Shown: positions 46,060 to 57,570, counted from the stretch's first letter. The stretch is 64,000 bases of DNA from Trichopria drosophilae (GCA_030407085.1 CM059582.1:20131501-20195500); one strand, 5' to 3'. Numbers and translations are program-made. Notes: generated from the letters alone by a model not told the origin.

Positions 46060-46760
46060 TGGGAGATAACTAGAATTAGTGATAGTGGATCTTTTAGATT
46101 TTTAGGAGATAAAACGAATTCGTTAAATTTAAACCATATCGTCATGATTTTAAAATATCTAATCCGAAAAATATTCAAAACTATCCTTTTTGGCAATCTA
46201 AGGTTAGGAAATATGAAATATTGATCAAATTCAACAATGAATTAGTTTTCAGCGACGAAAAATCTGTAAGATTCACTATCTCTGATGAGATACAAAAAAA
46301 CCGACAATCGAAAAGCCGACAGTCAAAAAGCCGACAGTCAAAAAACCGATAGTTCAAAAAATGAGTGTTCTCCTGACGATGTGTCTATTTTTTTATGTGT
46401 CGGCTTTTTGATTGTCGGTGTTTTGACATTTCATTTATGTAAAAAAAAATGTTCCTGGCTTGTGGTATTTTTATGAGAATTATATTCACTGATTAATTAC
46501 TACACAAGACTGCAAAACAACTTTTTGGTAGATAACTTGAATCAGAGGTAGTGGATCTTATATATTTTTGGTCGCTGAAATCGAATTCGTTGTCTAATTT
46601 TATCACGTCAGATTTTTCATACATCCTAACCTCAAATTGTCAAAAAGAACATTTTTCGATATAGATATCATAAAATCCTGACGCGATGGCCAGAATGAAC
46701 AACGGATTCGTTTTCAGTCCATAAAAATCTATAAGATGCAATACCTCTGATTCATATTAT
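46060..46760. repeat. Two ~230-bp palindromes flanking a short-motif palindrome
   Basis: Block 1 (46060-46292) and block 2 (46527-46760) are direct copies of each other (GATAACT-GAAT-AG-G-TAGTGGATCTT, then AATTCGTT), and each is also palindromic within itself (left arm GATAACTAGAATTAGTGATA, right arm reversed from TCACTATCTCTGATGAG). Between them, 46293-46425 repeats AAAGCCGACAGTC forward and GTCGGCTTTTTGATTGTC in reverse. The 63-codon frame over the short motifs (KADSQKADSQK) is not a gene. Confidence 0.7.
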
Positions 46761-47019
46761 TCCTCACAAAAAATTTGTTGCGTTCCTGGGTAATTTTTCT
46801 CAAGCTTTTGATAATTGGCTGCACTGAGCTCGAAACTTACGATTCTAGCGTTAAAGGGATATTCTTCTGTATTATAATAATATTTAATAATAATATTTAT
46901 TTTTTCCAGTTGCATATTTACATGTATAAGTTTTCAAATACAGCTATTTCATTTAATGATTTATGTTTTACATAAAATAACGTGAATAAAATTAAAATAT
47001 GTAACATAATATAATATAA

Positions 47020-47790
47020 TATGTTACCGAACTTGATTCTTAAAGTGTCTTTGGTATGAGTGGCTATCTCTGAAATTATTAGCAATTTCTGCAGTGTTAC
47101 TCCCACCAAACCATTTTTTCAGTAGTTTTCTAAAATGTAAAACATTGGTGGCTGTTTTTGTTAATATGGAAGTTAGTTGTAGCAAAGTGTTCCAAAATAG
47201 TCTAGGCAATTTCTTCCTACCTCCGAATTTCTTCTTGGCACTTCCAGAGTTCGATTAGCACCATTTCTGGCAATTCCCATAACCTGTTTCTTGTCAGTTG
47301 CTTAGAAGATCTGAGTGGTTGCAGCAAAGTAGGAGATTTTTCTTATGTCATAAATGCCCGTCTGTCTAAATAGTAATTCCGTAGAGCAGTCTTTTTTTTC
47401 CTGAGTATTATTTTTAGTGTTGTTTTTTGTATTAAAGCAACATTCCTCATGACATTGCTCTACATACTCATTAGCTCCACCACACATAATTATGCCATAT
47501 CGAAGTATCGAATGAAATAATCCGTGGTAAACAATGCTTTAGAGATTTGGTATCCAGAATGTCATGTAGTTTTCTGAATAGGATTAAGAATTTTTTTAGC
47601 AGCTTCTTTATATACTTGTCCCATTTCGAATTTGCGTCTATTATTACTCCTCGGTATTTAGTAATATCTATTCTTGCTATTTTATCGTGGTTTCATCCAT
47701 TTTCCACATATATGTATTTTAATTGAGGAGGTACGCTATCGGTGTAGCACCCAAAAGGGATAAATATAGTTTTGATCACCTGAGATAAAT
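47020..47790 (-). pseudogene. Decayed non-LTR retrotransposon, end of reverse transcriptase
   Basis: Read on the minus strand, pieces in order look like the thumb and tail of a LINE reverse transcriptase: KIARIDITKYRGVIIDANSK and WDKYIKKLLKKF, then HDILDTKSLKHCL, SILRYGIIMCGGANEYVEQ, LFRQTGIYDIRKI, NRTLEVPRRNSEVGRN with DYFGTLCYN, and TNVLHFRKLLKKW. The order Y-GVIID---KW---I, ILRYGI--WGG, --TGI-DI, R-N-E-GR---YFG-LYN-LP, H-FRK-LKKW is typical of Jockey/CR1-like elements. Frameshifts and stops separate the pieces, so it is inactive. The catalytic YxDD region is not preserved here; the copy seems to be the 3' end only, as in 5'-truncated LINE insertions. No clear poly-A tail was found. Confidence 0.75.
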
Positions 47791-47949
47791 AAAGACTTGA
47801 TTTACATATTCTTTGATATATCTTATTGATAGTCGTAAATTGTTTTTAAAGCTTAAAACAAAAAAATTATGATTTCATTAGAATCCATAATAATTTTAAA
47901 AAATAGTTTTGTGCTAAAATCGGGAAAATTTCAATTTGCAGAAACCATA

Positions 47950-49500
47950 TTCGCTTAATCGAATTATTAATAATTCTCTCGCCTAGTAAGTCGAGGAACG
48001 GGTCATTCAAGTGCACAGTTAGGAACTTTGACCATCTGGGAATCGCTTATACTCTCTTCGTGGCGATTCGCTAGTGCCGACGTGATGGAAGACTATTAAT
48101 TTGATTCAGCAGCACGTACTAATGGAATACCGAGTTGCCCGCTTCTATAGCGCGTTTGCATTCGCGATATGTGGGACGCGAACTCGGTTTGGAATTCCTT
48201 CCTGTTTCTATGGTGCGATATTGTCGGCGAAAGAAAAGGCTGGGAAGTGTGTTATTCCCTTCGAACAATCCGTACGAGATGATCAATGTAACGATTTGCA
48301 AATCTATAATTACTTTCTTTTTTCAATTATACTCCGCAATAGAAGGTTTCCTATATGTCATCTGTACTTTGAAGAAATATCGAACCGTACATGAGTTCCA
48401 TTTCAACTTTGCCTTTTCTCCAAATTACTCGTGGCATGAGCTCGGGTTTAACATACTGATTGCTAACTTAAACAGAGTGATTACCAACTCAAATAAAGCT
48501 TTTACTCCATTTGATTGCCGACCGAGGAGAATTGTTCCTACTTGTGAAAGGTCCATGAAAATCAAGTAGATAAATCGAATTGCTCCATCTTGTTACAGAT
48601 TTAAAGCATTATAATTTTTCTGGTGGATCTTCTCAAACTTATCAAGCGAAAGAAAGTCGACAATTCTCTCCTGATGAGTTTTACCACGCAACTCTTTAAA
48701 CTGCCGTAATCATAATAGTCTCGTGAAATAATCAAGAAACAGTTTGGGCAATTAACTCGCCTGGTCCCATCGAGGTTCGAGCGTTCCCAATCCTCGCAGC
48801 AATCTCCTCCATTAAGAGGATAATTTGAAAGAATCACCAGCAATCGAATATTTCACCATCTCATTTTCCAATCCAATTTACCGGTAAAAGGAACAAATGT
48901 TTGAAAATTCCCGAGCGAGCCCGAAAATTGCGAATTCCGTGAGTACGGATATTGCGTGAATCTTGGTGCGCAGCCCATATACCGCGGGGATCCCCCGAAG
49001 ATGTTTATAGAGGAAGAGTAATTTCGCGTTCTTACGCTCGTAGCTCGAAATGCGTGCGCGATTCCCGCGGCTAACGATAACGCGATTTCTATCAACATTA
49101 CCTATTTCCCCTCGACCTGCCCGTAGAACCCATCGACGTGTAATGAATAAAACTAGAAAATGGGACGATGACGTCGTCAGCTGCACGAAACGGGAAAATC
49201 TCTTTCCCGTCGATAACGCGGAAACGAGACCGAACGAGATTGCTGCGGCTTCGGCAAATGCATGCATTGTAAAGCACTGTTGCAATATTCGCCAGAGAGA
49301 GTATGAGTGAGGTGGGAGAAGACGGAGATGCGACGTTACCGGTCCCTGCACCCACGACCAAATTACGTATTTGGTTAAAGATACGCAACCAAGCGGATTC
49401 AAGACGGGAATATGAAGAGTTCGACAATAATGTTTCACAATTACGTCAGTTACTTCGTAATATGTCGAGCAATTATCTCTAAACTCAATTACCATTATCT
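47950..49500. promoter_or_regulatory. Large GC-richer island
   Basis: About 1.5 kb of GC-richer, CpG-containing DNA, with many overlapping open frames on both strands (up to 205 codons on the minus strand, 48878-49495). Overlapping frames in both directions point to composition. The exception is the complete small frame at 49303-49482, described separately. GATGACGTCGTC at 49167 has a CRE-like core. A promoter plus first exon is plausible, but not shown. Confidence 0.35.
49303..49482 (+). CDS. Candidate small protein of 59 residues, unidentified
   Basis: ATG with A at -3 opens a complete frame ending TAA; the in-frame stop upstream is at 49270-49272 and there is no other Met between. The product reads MSEVGEDGDATLPVPAPTTK, LRIWLKIRNQADSRREYEEF, DNNVSQLRQLLRNMSSNYL: an acidic start, a proline step, then about 35 residues with regular charged and hydrophobic spacing that would form an amphipathic helix or coiled coil. 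No signal peptide or membrane segment. Balanced composition is unlike the AT-driven frames elsewhere. The 205-codon minus-strand frame overlies it and is probably its shadow. I know no family for it. It could be a small-ORF gene, an upstream ORF or the last exon of a gene. Confidence 0.35.
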   Translation: MSEVGEDGDATLPVPAPTTKLRIWLKIRNQADSRREYEEFDNNVSQLRQLLRNMSSNYL

Positions 49501-49584
49501 ATAAATTGAAAAACCACAGTGATGGTGAACGATTTATATGGTAAAAGTTCCCATTTCAAGGTATATTCTACACTGTTACAACAG

Positions 49585-50419
49585 CCCGAGCGGAAATTTA
49601 TTCAGGCAGCCTAAATATGTACCAGGGCCTGACCAGGCTCCAGTAAGGCGTTCCTGATTAGGTACTCCTGAATGTACCTAGATCAGGACATGATCAAGTT
49701 CCAGTAAGTTATCCTGATCAAGTTCTCCTAAATATGCCCTGATTGAACCCTGCTTATCTTAATATAAAGTATAACTGATATAGGAAAACCTGTGAATTTT
49801 CATAACAAGACCAAACCATGAATTGATAAGGCTTGCCTTATTTTCATTTTCCGGGAATCGCTAACTGCTTTAGAAATTTCAAATCAGGGGCACATCAGGG
49901 GGCCTGCTCAGAGCCTGATAAGGACGTCTTCATTTTTTAACTTCTAAATTTTATGTAATTCGTTCAGTCACCACTAGGAGTGATCGCGGATCTACTTCAT
50001 TCCTGTTAAGGAAATGTATTTCTATTTTGTATATTAGCCTACTTGTAGCAACGTTTCGGTACAGCATATTTGACACATTGTATGTGATAGATATGTATTA
50101 CGATTCGTATATATGTGTAAATAATATATATTTATTTTGCATCCTTTTTAATTGTCAGCTAGTAATGAATCATTAAAAATTAATTTGTTGTTTTGTAATA
50201 CTATCGTAAATATTTTCACCATGAAATTTGGAAAGCATGCGAAATATTGGGCATTGTAAGGTCCTGATCAGGTTCTGTACATTTACCTGATCAGGGCCTT
50301 AACAGAAAAAGCGTTACACGATATACCAGGGCCTGATAAGGGAACATGTCAAGACCGGTTTTTGTTCACAGGCTTCATGATCAGGACCTGATTCCTGCAT
50401 GAATAATTTTTCGCTCGAG
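49585..50419. mobile_element. 835-bp foldback element built from CCTGATCAGG motifs
   Basis: Ends CCCGAGCGGAAATTTATTCA (49585) and, reversed from the right, CTCGAGCGAAAAATTATTCA (50419) are terminal inverted repeats. Next inward on both sides come multiple variants of CCTGATCAGG, CAGGGCCTGA and GATCAAGTTC, themselves palindromic, about 17-30 bases apart (49625-49750, 49885-49935, 50262-50390). The centre (49940-50240) is AT-rich. No coding capacity; a MITE-like non-autonomous element. Confidence 0.75.
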
Positions 50420-50445
50420 AATTGAAATAGGACCAAAATATCTGA

Positions 50446-51527
50446 ATCTACGCCCAACCTGATTTTTTTTTGTGTTTCAGAATTCTGGGGGTGCGCCTCA
50501 TAAACCTGTCAAATCACAGAACAGACCCTGGATGCACCTCAAAAACCCGAAAAATTACAAAACAGACACTTCCAAAACCCGACATTCACAAACCAGACAT
50601 TTCAAATTGTACATATTCGGAAAATGTAATTAATGATCTAATTCTTTCTAAGTGTGTCTAATAAATAATCCAGAGGTCAAACTGATTTGGCCTTCAAGAG
50701 ACCTTCAAAATGAATCCCTTGGTCAAACATTTCTGTCCTTGAAGTTAACTTATAGTGAGACCTCAAGGATAGCGAATCATTTTTTTTAAGTTTGGTTTTT
50801 GAATGAGTGGTTTTTTAAAGGTCTAGTGTTTAAATGTCTGGTTTTTTAATGTCCATGTTTTAAATGTGTCTGTTTTGTAATTTGTCGTGGTTTGGAGGTG
50901 CAACCCAGACACTTTCAAAACCCGACATTCAAAAACCAGAAAATCAAAAAATACAACACATTTAAAAAAACAGACATTCAAAAACAAGACGTGTAAAAAA
51001 CAGATACTACAAAATCAGTTATTTCAAATAAGACATTCAAAAGCCACACATTTAAAAAACCGCTTTTAAAAAAACATAATTTAAAAAACCAGACATTATA
51101 AAAAAAGACATTAAAAAAACAAATATTTCAAAATGCAGATAAATTTTGCAAGACTGTTTTTTGAATCTCTATTTTTTTAAATGTCTGGTTTTTGAATCTC
51201 TATTTTTTTAAATGTCTGGTTTTTGGATGGTGGGTTTTTGAAGTGTCTGTTTTGCGATTTGTCGGGTTTTTGAGGTGTACTCCTGGATTTTTAATGTTTG
51301 TTTTATGAAATGTCTGGGATTTGAATGTGTGCATTTTTAAATGTCTGGGTTTGGAATGTCTTTTTTGGAATGTTATTTTTTTGAATTATCTGTTTCACGA
51401 TTTGTCGGGTTATTGCCCATTGTCCGCATTTGGAGTTTCAAATTGCCATACGGCAAACAAAAGCAGACATGTTAAGCTAAATTTTAAGCCCAATCCCGAT
51501 TTTTTTTTGGTGCTATAGAATTCTGGT
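50446..51527. repeat. Direct repeats flanking the compound foldback
   Basis: Bases 50446-50487 (GCCCAACCTGATTTTTTTTT then TTTCAGAATTCTGG) and 51485-51527 (GCCCAATCCCGATTTTTTTT then CTATAGAATTCTGG) are similar direct repeats about 1.04 kb apart, one on each side of the compound element. They are too long and diverged for a fresh target duplication and may mark duplication of a larger unit. Confidence 0.5.
50488..51430. mobile_element. Compound foldback made of ~17-base AAACCAGACATTC motifs
   Basis: It starts GGGTGCGCCTC, as at 43286. Left parts repeat AAAACCCGACATTC and AAACCAGACATTT; right parts repeat the reverse, AAATGTCTGGTTTTTGAAT, and end with TTTGTCGGGTTTTTGAGGTG and GGTGTACTCC. A first foldback closes near 50906 (GAGGTGCAACCC) and a second set of forward then reversed motifs fills 50907-51430. 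The centre of the first has GGTCAAACTGATTTGGCCTTC, almost as in the copy at 43286. It is not a CRISPR array: units vary in sequence and length and there are no spacers. Confidence 0.7.
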
Positions 51528-51639
51528 CGTGTAAGTGATGCGGTTGACATGGAATGGCCAGAATATATTATTCTATATGTAAAGACAAATGGCTTAGTCC
51601 ACTCGTAGTGTTTGACTCAATTCTAACGGGATCAAATTT

Positions 51640-52410
51640 GAGCATTTTGTATCCAGAATCGAAAGTCGAGTGATACTTTTAATAATTTTCAAAATGGTAG
51701 ACACTACAGCGATATATGTAACACTACATTACGATTTCCTTTCTTGAAACGTTTAATACGTTTACTGGTGAAGATTAAAATTGCCCAAAATGTACTGTTC
51801 GTATATTTTTGATGTCGCCAAACATGAATCTGCAGTAAAAATTGACAAATTCAAAATGACGAATCGAAAATAGGAGTCCAATTTTTTTAAAATTGACTTT
51901 ACATCTTGCCCTTCCGGGTTTCTGGGATCGCTGATCAGATTTTGGTCATCCATCAGCTGCAAACATTTTCACGCGACTAACAAATGTTCATCCATTAATC
52001 AAATTTTTAAATAGTGAGCAGATTTTTTGTACACAATTTATTTTCTTGTTTTAATGTTTGTTTTATTTTTTGTTTGTTTTAATTTTGCTTTAAAATAAGA
52101 CAAATGGCAAGATTTAAGATAAGCTCCTGACAATTACTCCCCGGAAAGTTTTTGGGATCACTGATAACGAGTCTGCTGATAGTTCCTAAAAATGTTAAAT
52201 GTCAGATCCAAGATGGTGAACTAAATTTGAAAAGTTATGATAAACTCATAAAAATAATTATTTGGGGGTAATTTTGGTCGCTGATTAGGAATTTGAAATT
52301 CAAAATGGACTTGAAAATAACTTTTCGCATTTTAGTTCGACATGTGACATCCGCCACTTTAATTTTGAGAAACCAGTAACGGATTTGTAATCAATGGCGT
52401 CAGATGACCG
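51640..52410. repeat. Scattered diverged 121-bp-family units
   Basis: Pieces include TTTTCAAAATGGTAGACAC (51687), CAAATTCAAAATGACGAATC (51847), GTTTCTGGGATCGCTGATCA (51918), AAGTTTTTGGGATCACTGAT (52146), AGATCCAAGATGGTGAAC (52203), TAATTTTGGTCGCTGATTAG (52270) and the reversed CATCCGCCACTTTAATTTTG (52349). No TTAA-CCC ends were found. Confidence 0.55.
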
Positions 52411-54370
52411 AATATTAAGATTTACAATTAGTTGAATACAGTAAATTTTAAACAAATGAACCCCCATTCGGTTTTCATTTCTAGGTACAGAATGCTAAAA
52501 TTTTCTAAAGCCTGCAGACATTCATAAAACCATCCAGATAATATTGTATAATTTTTCTTATCAGTTTTCATAAATAAATAAAAAGTATTTCCTAAGTAAT
52601 ACAGCAGAAAACAGCGGTCACTCGTCAAGTGTCTAACGAATGTCTGCGACGAATAACGATTACACTAAATATAAATATGCAATGAACTGTAAAATTTAAA
52701 ATGTAAACTTAATTTAAAATTAATGTTTTTATTTTTAATCTAGTTTCACATTAATAACATTAACTTGAATTAAAATTATAAAATATTTATTACATATCTT
52801 ATTGTATTGTCAATGGCTCAATTTCTTCTATTAGGACGTTCACGAGATGCCCAATTTTGGAATGACTGCTAACTATATATAAATCGTAATGCAATCCTTG
52901 TATTATCCTTTTCACAGAACCCCTCGGGTAAAGCAGGTATGAAAGTAGTGAAAGAATATTATACAAACCCTACTTATAGTGATAGTATGATTGCAATATG
53001 CAACTGGGTCTTATGTCAGTAACAGCATGTTGCTCTTCAAGGATTAAAAGATAAAAATGTCATATTACTGGTCATAAATCGGCAATTTTAATCATAATTA
53101 CATTTGGTCTATCAGTAACTACTTACAAATTTAATAACATTAAATACTCGTACTGTCACCTAATAAATTCATGACAAGTAATAGGAGAATGGCAGAAGAT
53201 ATTAAAATCATTTTGTTCACATTTGTAAGTAATTCTGATATTTAATGATAGTTTAAAAAATAATAAATTCTTCTTATTCGTAATAGGTTTCGTAAGTGAA
53301 AATGAAAATTTTGTAGAAAATATATTCTTACAACAGATATAATTAAACCGTGGTTGAAAAAACCAATTAAAAAATTAAAAATAACGTTTCAACCTGTTTA
53401 TTTTTATAAAGCGCTCCGTCTATATTAAATTATGATTGAACTAAAAATCTGCTAGAAATTACCTTTATACGAAAGTTCGATTTTCAATTAATTTTGTAAA
53501 TTCCTAGAATTCAACACATAGTAGGGCCGAACATAGTAATTTGTTAGAGAATAATGGGTTATGGTAAAAACTATCCCACACAAAAAACAGTAAAAAATTG
53601 CTTGTTATAAGGGGTACAATGTGCACTTCGTAGAGGTTGGAATTACTCGGGTGGTCGTAACATGTTCTATAAATGCATCGTCGGATTTTGTATTGAAATA
53701 TCACTTCGAATTCCACTTTTGTAATTTCTTCATTATTGAGTATCGATTTTTACGTGGCTTTCACGAGTTTTATTTGTAATTCTTTCTTCAAATCCAGTGG
53801 TCCACTATCATGCATCTACTTTTTTCTTACGTTTTGTATTGGATACACATTTTTTTTGCAAGAAAAATACATGCCATAGACTTTTATTTTCATTTCAAAT
53901 GCCAGGAAATATTTCATTCATTTTTCCGTCAATAGTTCTTTACATTAAGGAAATGTATGTGTAGGGAATATATGACCTGAAACATGGAAATCAAAATACT
54001 TTAAAGAAAAAATAAAAAGTTAGAATTTTCAGGAAAGAAAAGATTTTGTAAATATTACACACCTACAAATTAAAAGCGTTGACGTATATCAATAAGTGGA
54101 AATTAGGTGACATGTTTTTAATTTATAACTCAGTACTCCGGAAATAAAAAGTATTAACTTTTTTGCTACTAATCTAAATGTAGACATTTTTTAGTTTAAT
54201 AATTTGTAGAATTAGTAATAAATTATTAGGTACAAAAAGTTCGTAGTAAAAATATTTACCAATTGAATCTGTGACCCACTTTTTGTTCTTTTATTAGGAG
54301 TTTGGAAGTAAAGAATCTTAAAAACTCTTTCTTAACAGTTTGGTTTAGTTAACTCATGAGTGGTAACTAA
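52411..54370. other. AT-rich stretch without recognised features
   Basis: No supported gene or repeat. Confidence 0.5.
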
Positions 54371-54372
54371 TT

Positions 54373-54697
54373 ATTTGCAAAAATTTTAAATCCGTGACGG
54401 ATCCTTGATAGATCTTCTGTGGATCTACTCCGTCGGAAGTCTATTTTTTTAGATGATCCCGCAATACCTGTGGATTTATAACAGCTAATTTGCGTATAAT
54501 TTGTATACCTAAAATTCGTATTACTGATGGTCTTGATGACATTTTTAGAAATGCGTAATTTGGTACTCAAAAGCATACTGAAATTCGTTATAAATCCACA
54601 GATAGTGCACGATCATCTAAAAGAAAAAAGATTCTGAATGGAGTAGATCCACCCAATATTCACCAAAGATCCATCACGGATTAAAAAATTGTATATG
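54373..54697. mobile_element. 325-bp foldback MITE, ~105-bp arms
   Basis: The left arm (54373-54490) and the reverse complement of the right arm (54590-54697) share AATCCGTGACGGATC/AATCCGTGATGGATC, GTGGATCTACTCC, TTTTAGATGATC and CTGTGGATTTATAAC in order. The centre (54490-54590) is unrelated AT-rich sequence. The 69-codon minus-strand frame is incidental. Confidence 0.75.
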
Positions 54698-56190
54698 CAC
54701 GTCTATCTTTAAATACTAAATCACAGGCTTAATTGCAAAGAAAAAATGCATAACGATTTCAGGACTTTCTACTTGCTTTTAATAATTTGAATTAAAAGCA
54801 AATACTATAGAATAGTGTACAAGAGAAATACCATTATTGTATTATTATTAATTATGTCACGTTTTATACTAAAAAGAATTCTTGGAATATTTGCTACTCA
54901 AAATAGTTCCTGAGCATTGGTCCTGCTTTTAATAATTAACTGAACGTTTTAAAAGTAGTTCAAATAATGACTCTTGTCAGATGTACTAATTGTATACGTT
55001 AATTTGAGTAAATTAAAAGAAATTGTTATGTTCTAACTACATATACTTAATAAATATTAATTATGAACTTTAATAAAACTAATAAAATTATCTAAACCGA
55101 CAGGGTTTACTTAACTGAAAAGTACATCTTTTTGCTACTTTCAGGTACGAAGATATGACAAATAATTGTGTATAAAATATTGTTATAACAAATCTCTTGC
55201 AACAACGGCAGTAGATTAATTTTTTAATCCATCGAAAAATAAAATGTGTTATTGTTTTTTATATAAAATATAACAATAATATATGTTTATCTCAATTAAA
55301 AAAAATTAAATGTATATTAAAATTTGTTAGGACCAATTGTATGGAAGAAAATAACGGTATATAGATTATTAATTATTATACTTAATTATAGACATGGAAT
55401 TATTGTTATATGTAAATAAAATAAAATATTCCAAAAGTATTTAAAAAATTCCTCTAGTTCATTTAAAACTCGTTTATATAATTGAATAGCATATGGCCAG
55501 CAAGAAGAAGATTTTATGTTAACCACATGGTCATGAGTTCGTACAAAAATGTATTAATTCGAATATTTTTAAAAGAGCACGCGTGTTGATTTAAATATCA
55601 ACCACATTTATAGGAACGCCAGGCACCCAAGCGTATAAAAACGATTTGGTACCGTAACCAATTTAAATCGAACATGGAAGAAACGTTTCTATACCCAAGG
55701 ATATGCTGAAAAGCCAAAAGAAAGCAAACGAATTAAAAAATATATTTTCGTTGGTCATATTGCTTTCACATCATAACTACAGAATTTAGACGATTTTTTT
55801 TATTTGGTAACATTTGGCACGCGTTCCTGTTTGATTAAAAGTAATTTCCTGAATTTCTGTGAGTAAATGGGCGTGTAGGAATTTATTAAATTCTGGTGTC
55901 AGTTGTCAAGGAAGTACTAATTATTAGTAAGACTTTTTCATTTCTTTATCTGGATTATATTTTAATTCTATGAGGAATAAGTTAATTTACTTTTCTCTAT
56001 GTCTACAGAGATAATTTTTATGTAAATGTGAAATTCCGCAAAAATTTACCATTAAGAGATAAAACTGAAGTAATTCTCTTAAATTTCTGATGCAAAATCC
56101 GATACTTATAGAGAGTAATCGCAAATTCCAACAAATTTGCTCTTTTAAAAAACGAACAAAAGTATAAACAAAACGACTTGTGGATTTTTA
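54698..56190. other. AT-rich stretch without recognised features
   Basis: No supported gene or repeat. Confidence 0.5.
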
Positions 56191-56194
56191 TAAA

Positions 56195-56340
56195 ATTTGT
56201 TACGTAGAGGTTGTTGGGGTCACTAATTTTACTAATCAGTAATCGGTATTTCAACATTCATAAGTCGGAGCCTAGATGGCGGACGAATTTTTAAAAGCCA
56301 CACAACATTTACTGGAAAATACTTGTACGGGGGTTTTTAG
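56195..56340. repeat. 121-bp-family unit, forward
   Basis: GAGGTTGTTGGGGTCACTAA (56207) is followed by TAGATGGCGGACGAATTTTT (56273) and then ACGGGGGTTTTTAG (56326), about 120 bases after the first core. Later sequence is unrelated. Confidence 0.6.
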
Positions 56341-56344
56341 TTAC

Positions 56345-56845
56345 TTTTTGAGAGGATATTGCTTGAAGTTTTCTTTTCTTCCGATAGATTTTTATACATT
56401 TATTTTGAGATTCATTGAAACTAAAATAAATAGATATAATGATTCTAATACTCATAATAAGTACATAATTATAAGTGTTTGTTTGTTTATTATGAATTAA
56501 ATGCAATAAATATTGTTCGATAAGAATGAACATTAAACTTTTTTTAATAATCAACATTGTAATGTTTCTTACCGATTGAAATATAGTTAAAAAGTAGTCA
56601 ATTAATTTTCTAGATTTGTTGAAAATTGACAAATGCTTTAAAACCACAAAAGTATTGTAAAATTTCAAAAAACAATGACTGTAAAAAAATTACAATAACA
56701 TAATACGACATTATAAGAATTGCGAAATTACATATAATATTGTCAAATTGTAACAAAAATGTATAGTTATTGGTGTATTTTTTAATATTTACTGCATTTG
56801 TTTCAACTTTAAAATGTACATTTCTTACATAGCAGCACAATTTAT
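56345..56845. other. AT-rich stretch without recognised features
   Basis: Open frames of up to 119 codons on the minus strand (I, Y, K and N rich) come from the extreme AT content. No gene called. Confidence 0.45.
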
Positions 56846-56849
56846 TTTT

Positions 56850-57570
56850 CAAAATCTAAAATGGCGGACCCAAAATGGCGAACAAAAATTCAAAATTATT
56901 GTCAAAATATTCAAGGATCGATATTTCGGGGTTTTGCTATTAAATTTCCGAAGTCAAAGCCCTTATGGAGTTTTTTGGGATCGGTGATTACATATAAATT
57001 TTCGGTTTTTCAAATCCAAAAAATGGCGGTTCCTTATAGGGCTCTGACTTTTTTTATAATAAATGTCTTACTCTACAGAAAAGATTGAATTCAAGTGGAC
57101 TCTCTCTTATTATTTTTTCTATGATAATACGAAAAAAATACAGTTTAAAAGTGAAAGTGTTTAAAAAAACAGTAGATCTACTGTACTTGTTTGCGAATTA
57201 ATGTTGCACCAACTATCTTCAAATTTAAAATCCATAATAGATTACTAATCTAATCCTTAAAAAGATACAGTTTTAAATTTTTGTCCGCCATGTTGGATCC
57301 TCCGTTTGGGAAAAACCGTAAACGGATATGTAATTAACGATCCTAAAAACCCCCAAATACCCACCTTTGTTTATTTTGACAATAATTTTGCATCTTTGTC
57401 CGCCAATTTTTAAAAACCGAAAACGGGCATCTAATCAGCGATCCTAAAAACATCCAAATACCGAGTTTTATATATTTCGGAAAAAAAAATTTGTATATTT
57501 TCTGCCCGTCAACAAAATTGTTTTCTACTAATCGTCATTTTGGAGCTGCCATTTTGAAGTTTTTGTATTT
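56850..57570. repeat. 121-bp-family units, forward then reversed
   Basis: Forward: CTAAAATGGCGGACCCAAAA (56858), TTTTTTGGGATCGGTGATTA (56971), CCAAAAAATGGCGGTTCC (57015). Reversed: GTCCGCCATGTTGGATCC (57283), TAATTAACGATCCTAAAAAC (57331), TAATCAGCGATCCTAAAAAC (57432), AGCTGCCATTTTGAAG (57545). The two reversed cores are 101 bases apart, shorter than elsewhere. A perfect 16-base palindrome, ACAGTAGATCTACTGT, sits between the halves at 57169-57184. Confidence 0.65.

Noticed and set aside
46285..46476. Repetitive KADSQ protein
   Set aside because: Translation of a 13-16 base motif array within a palindrome; the mirrored half is not in frame.
48135..48569. 144-codon + strand frame
   Set aside because: Overlaps a 97-codon frame in another phase and minus-strand frames; no domain.
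48878..49495. 205-codon minus-strand open frame, the longest in the window
   Set aside because: It overlaps good open frames on the + strand, shows no domain, and lies in a GC-rich island where stops are rare. Its composition is not protein-like.
50488..51430. CRISPR-like array of short repeats
   Set aside because: Motifs vary, spacers are absent, both orientations occur, and the DNA is eukaryotic.
56309..56668. 119-codon minus-strand frame
   Set aside because: Almost entirely I, N, K, Y and F from very AT-rich DNA.
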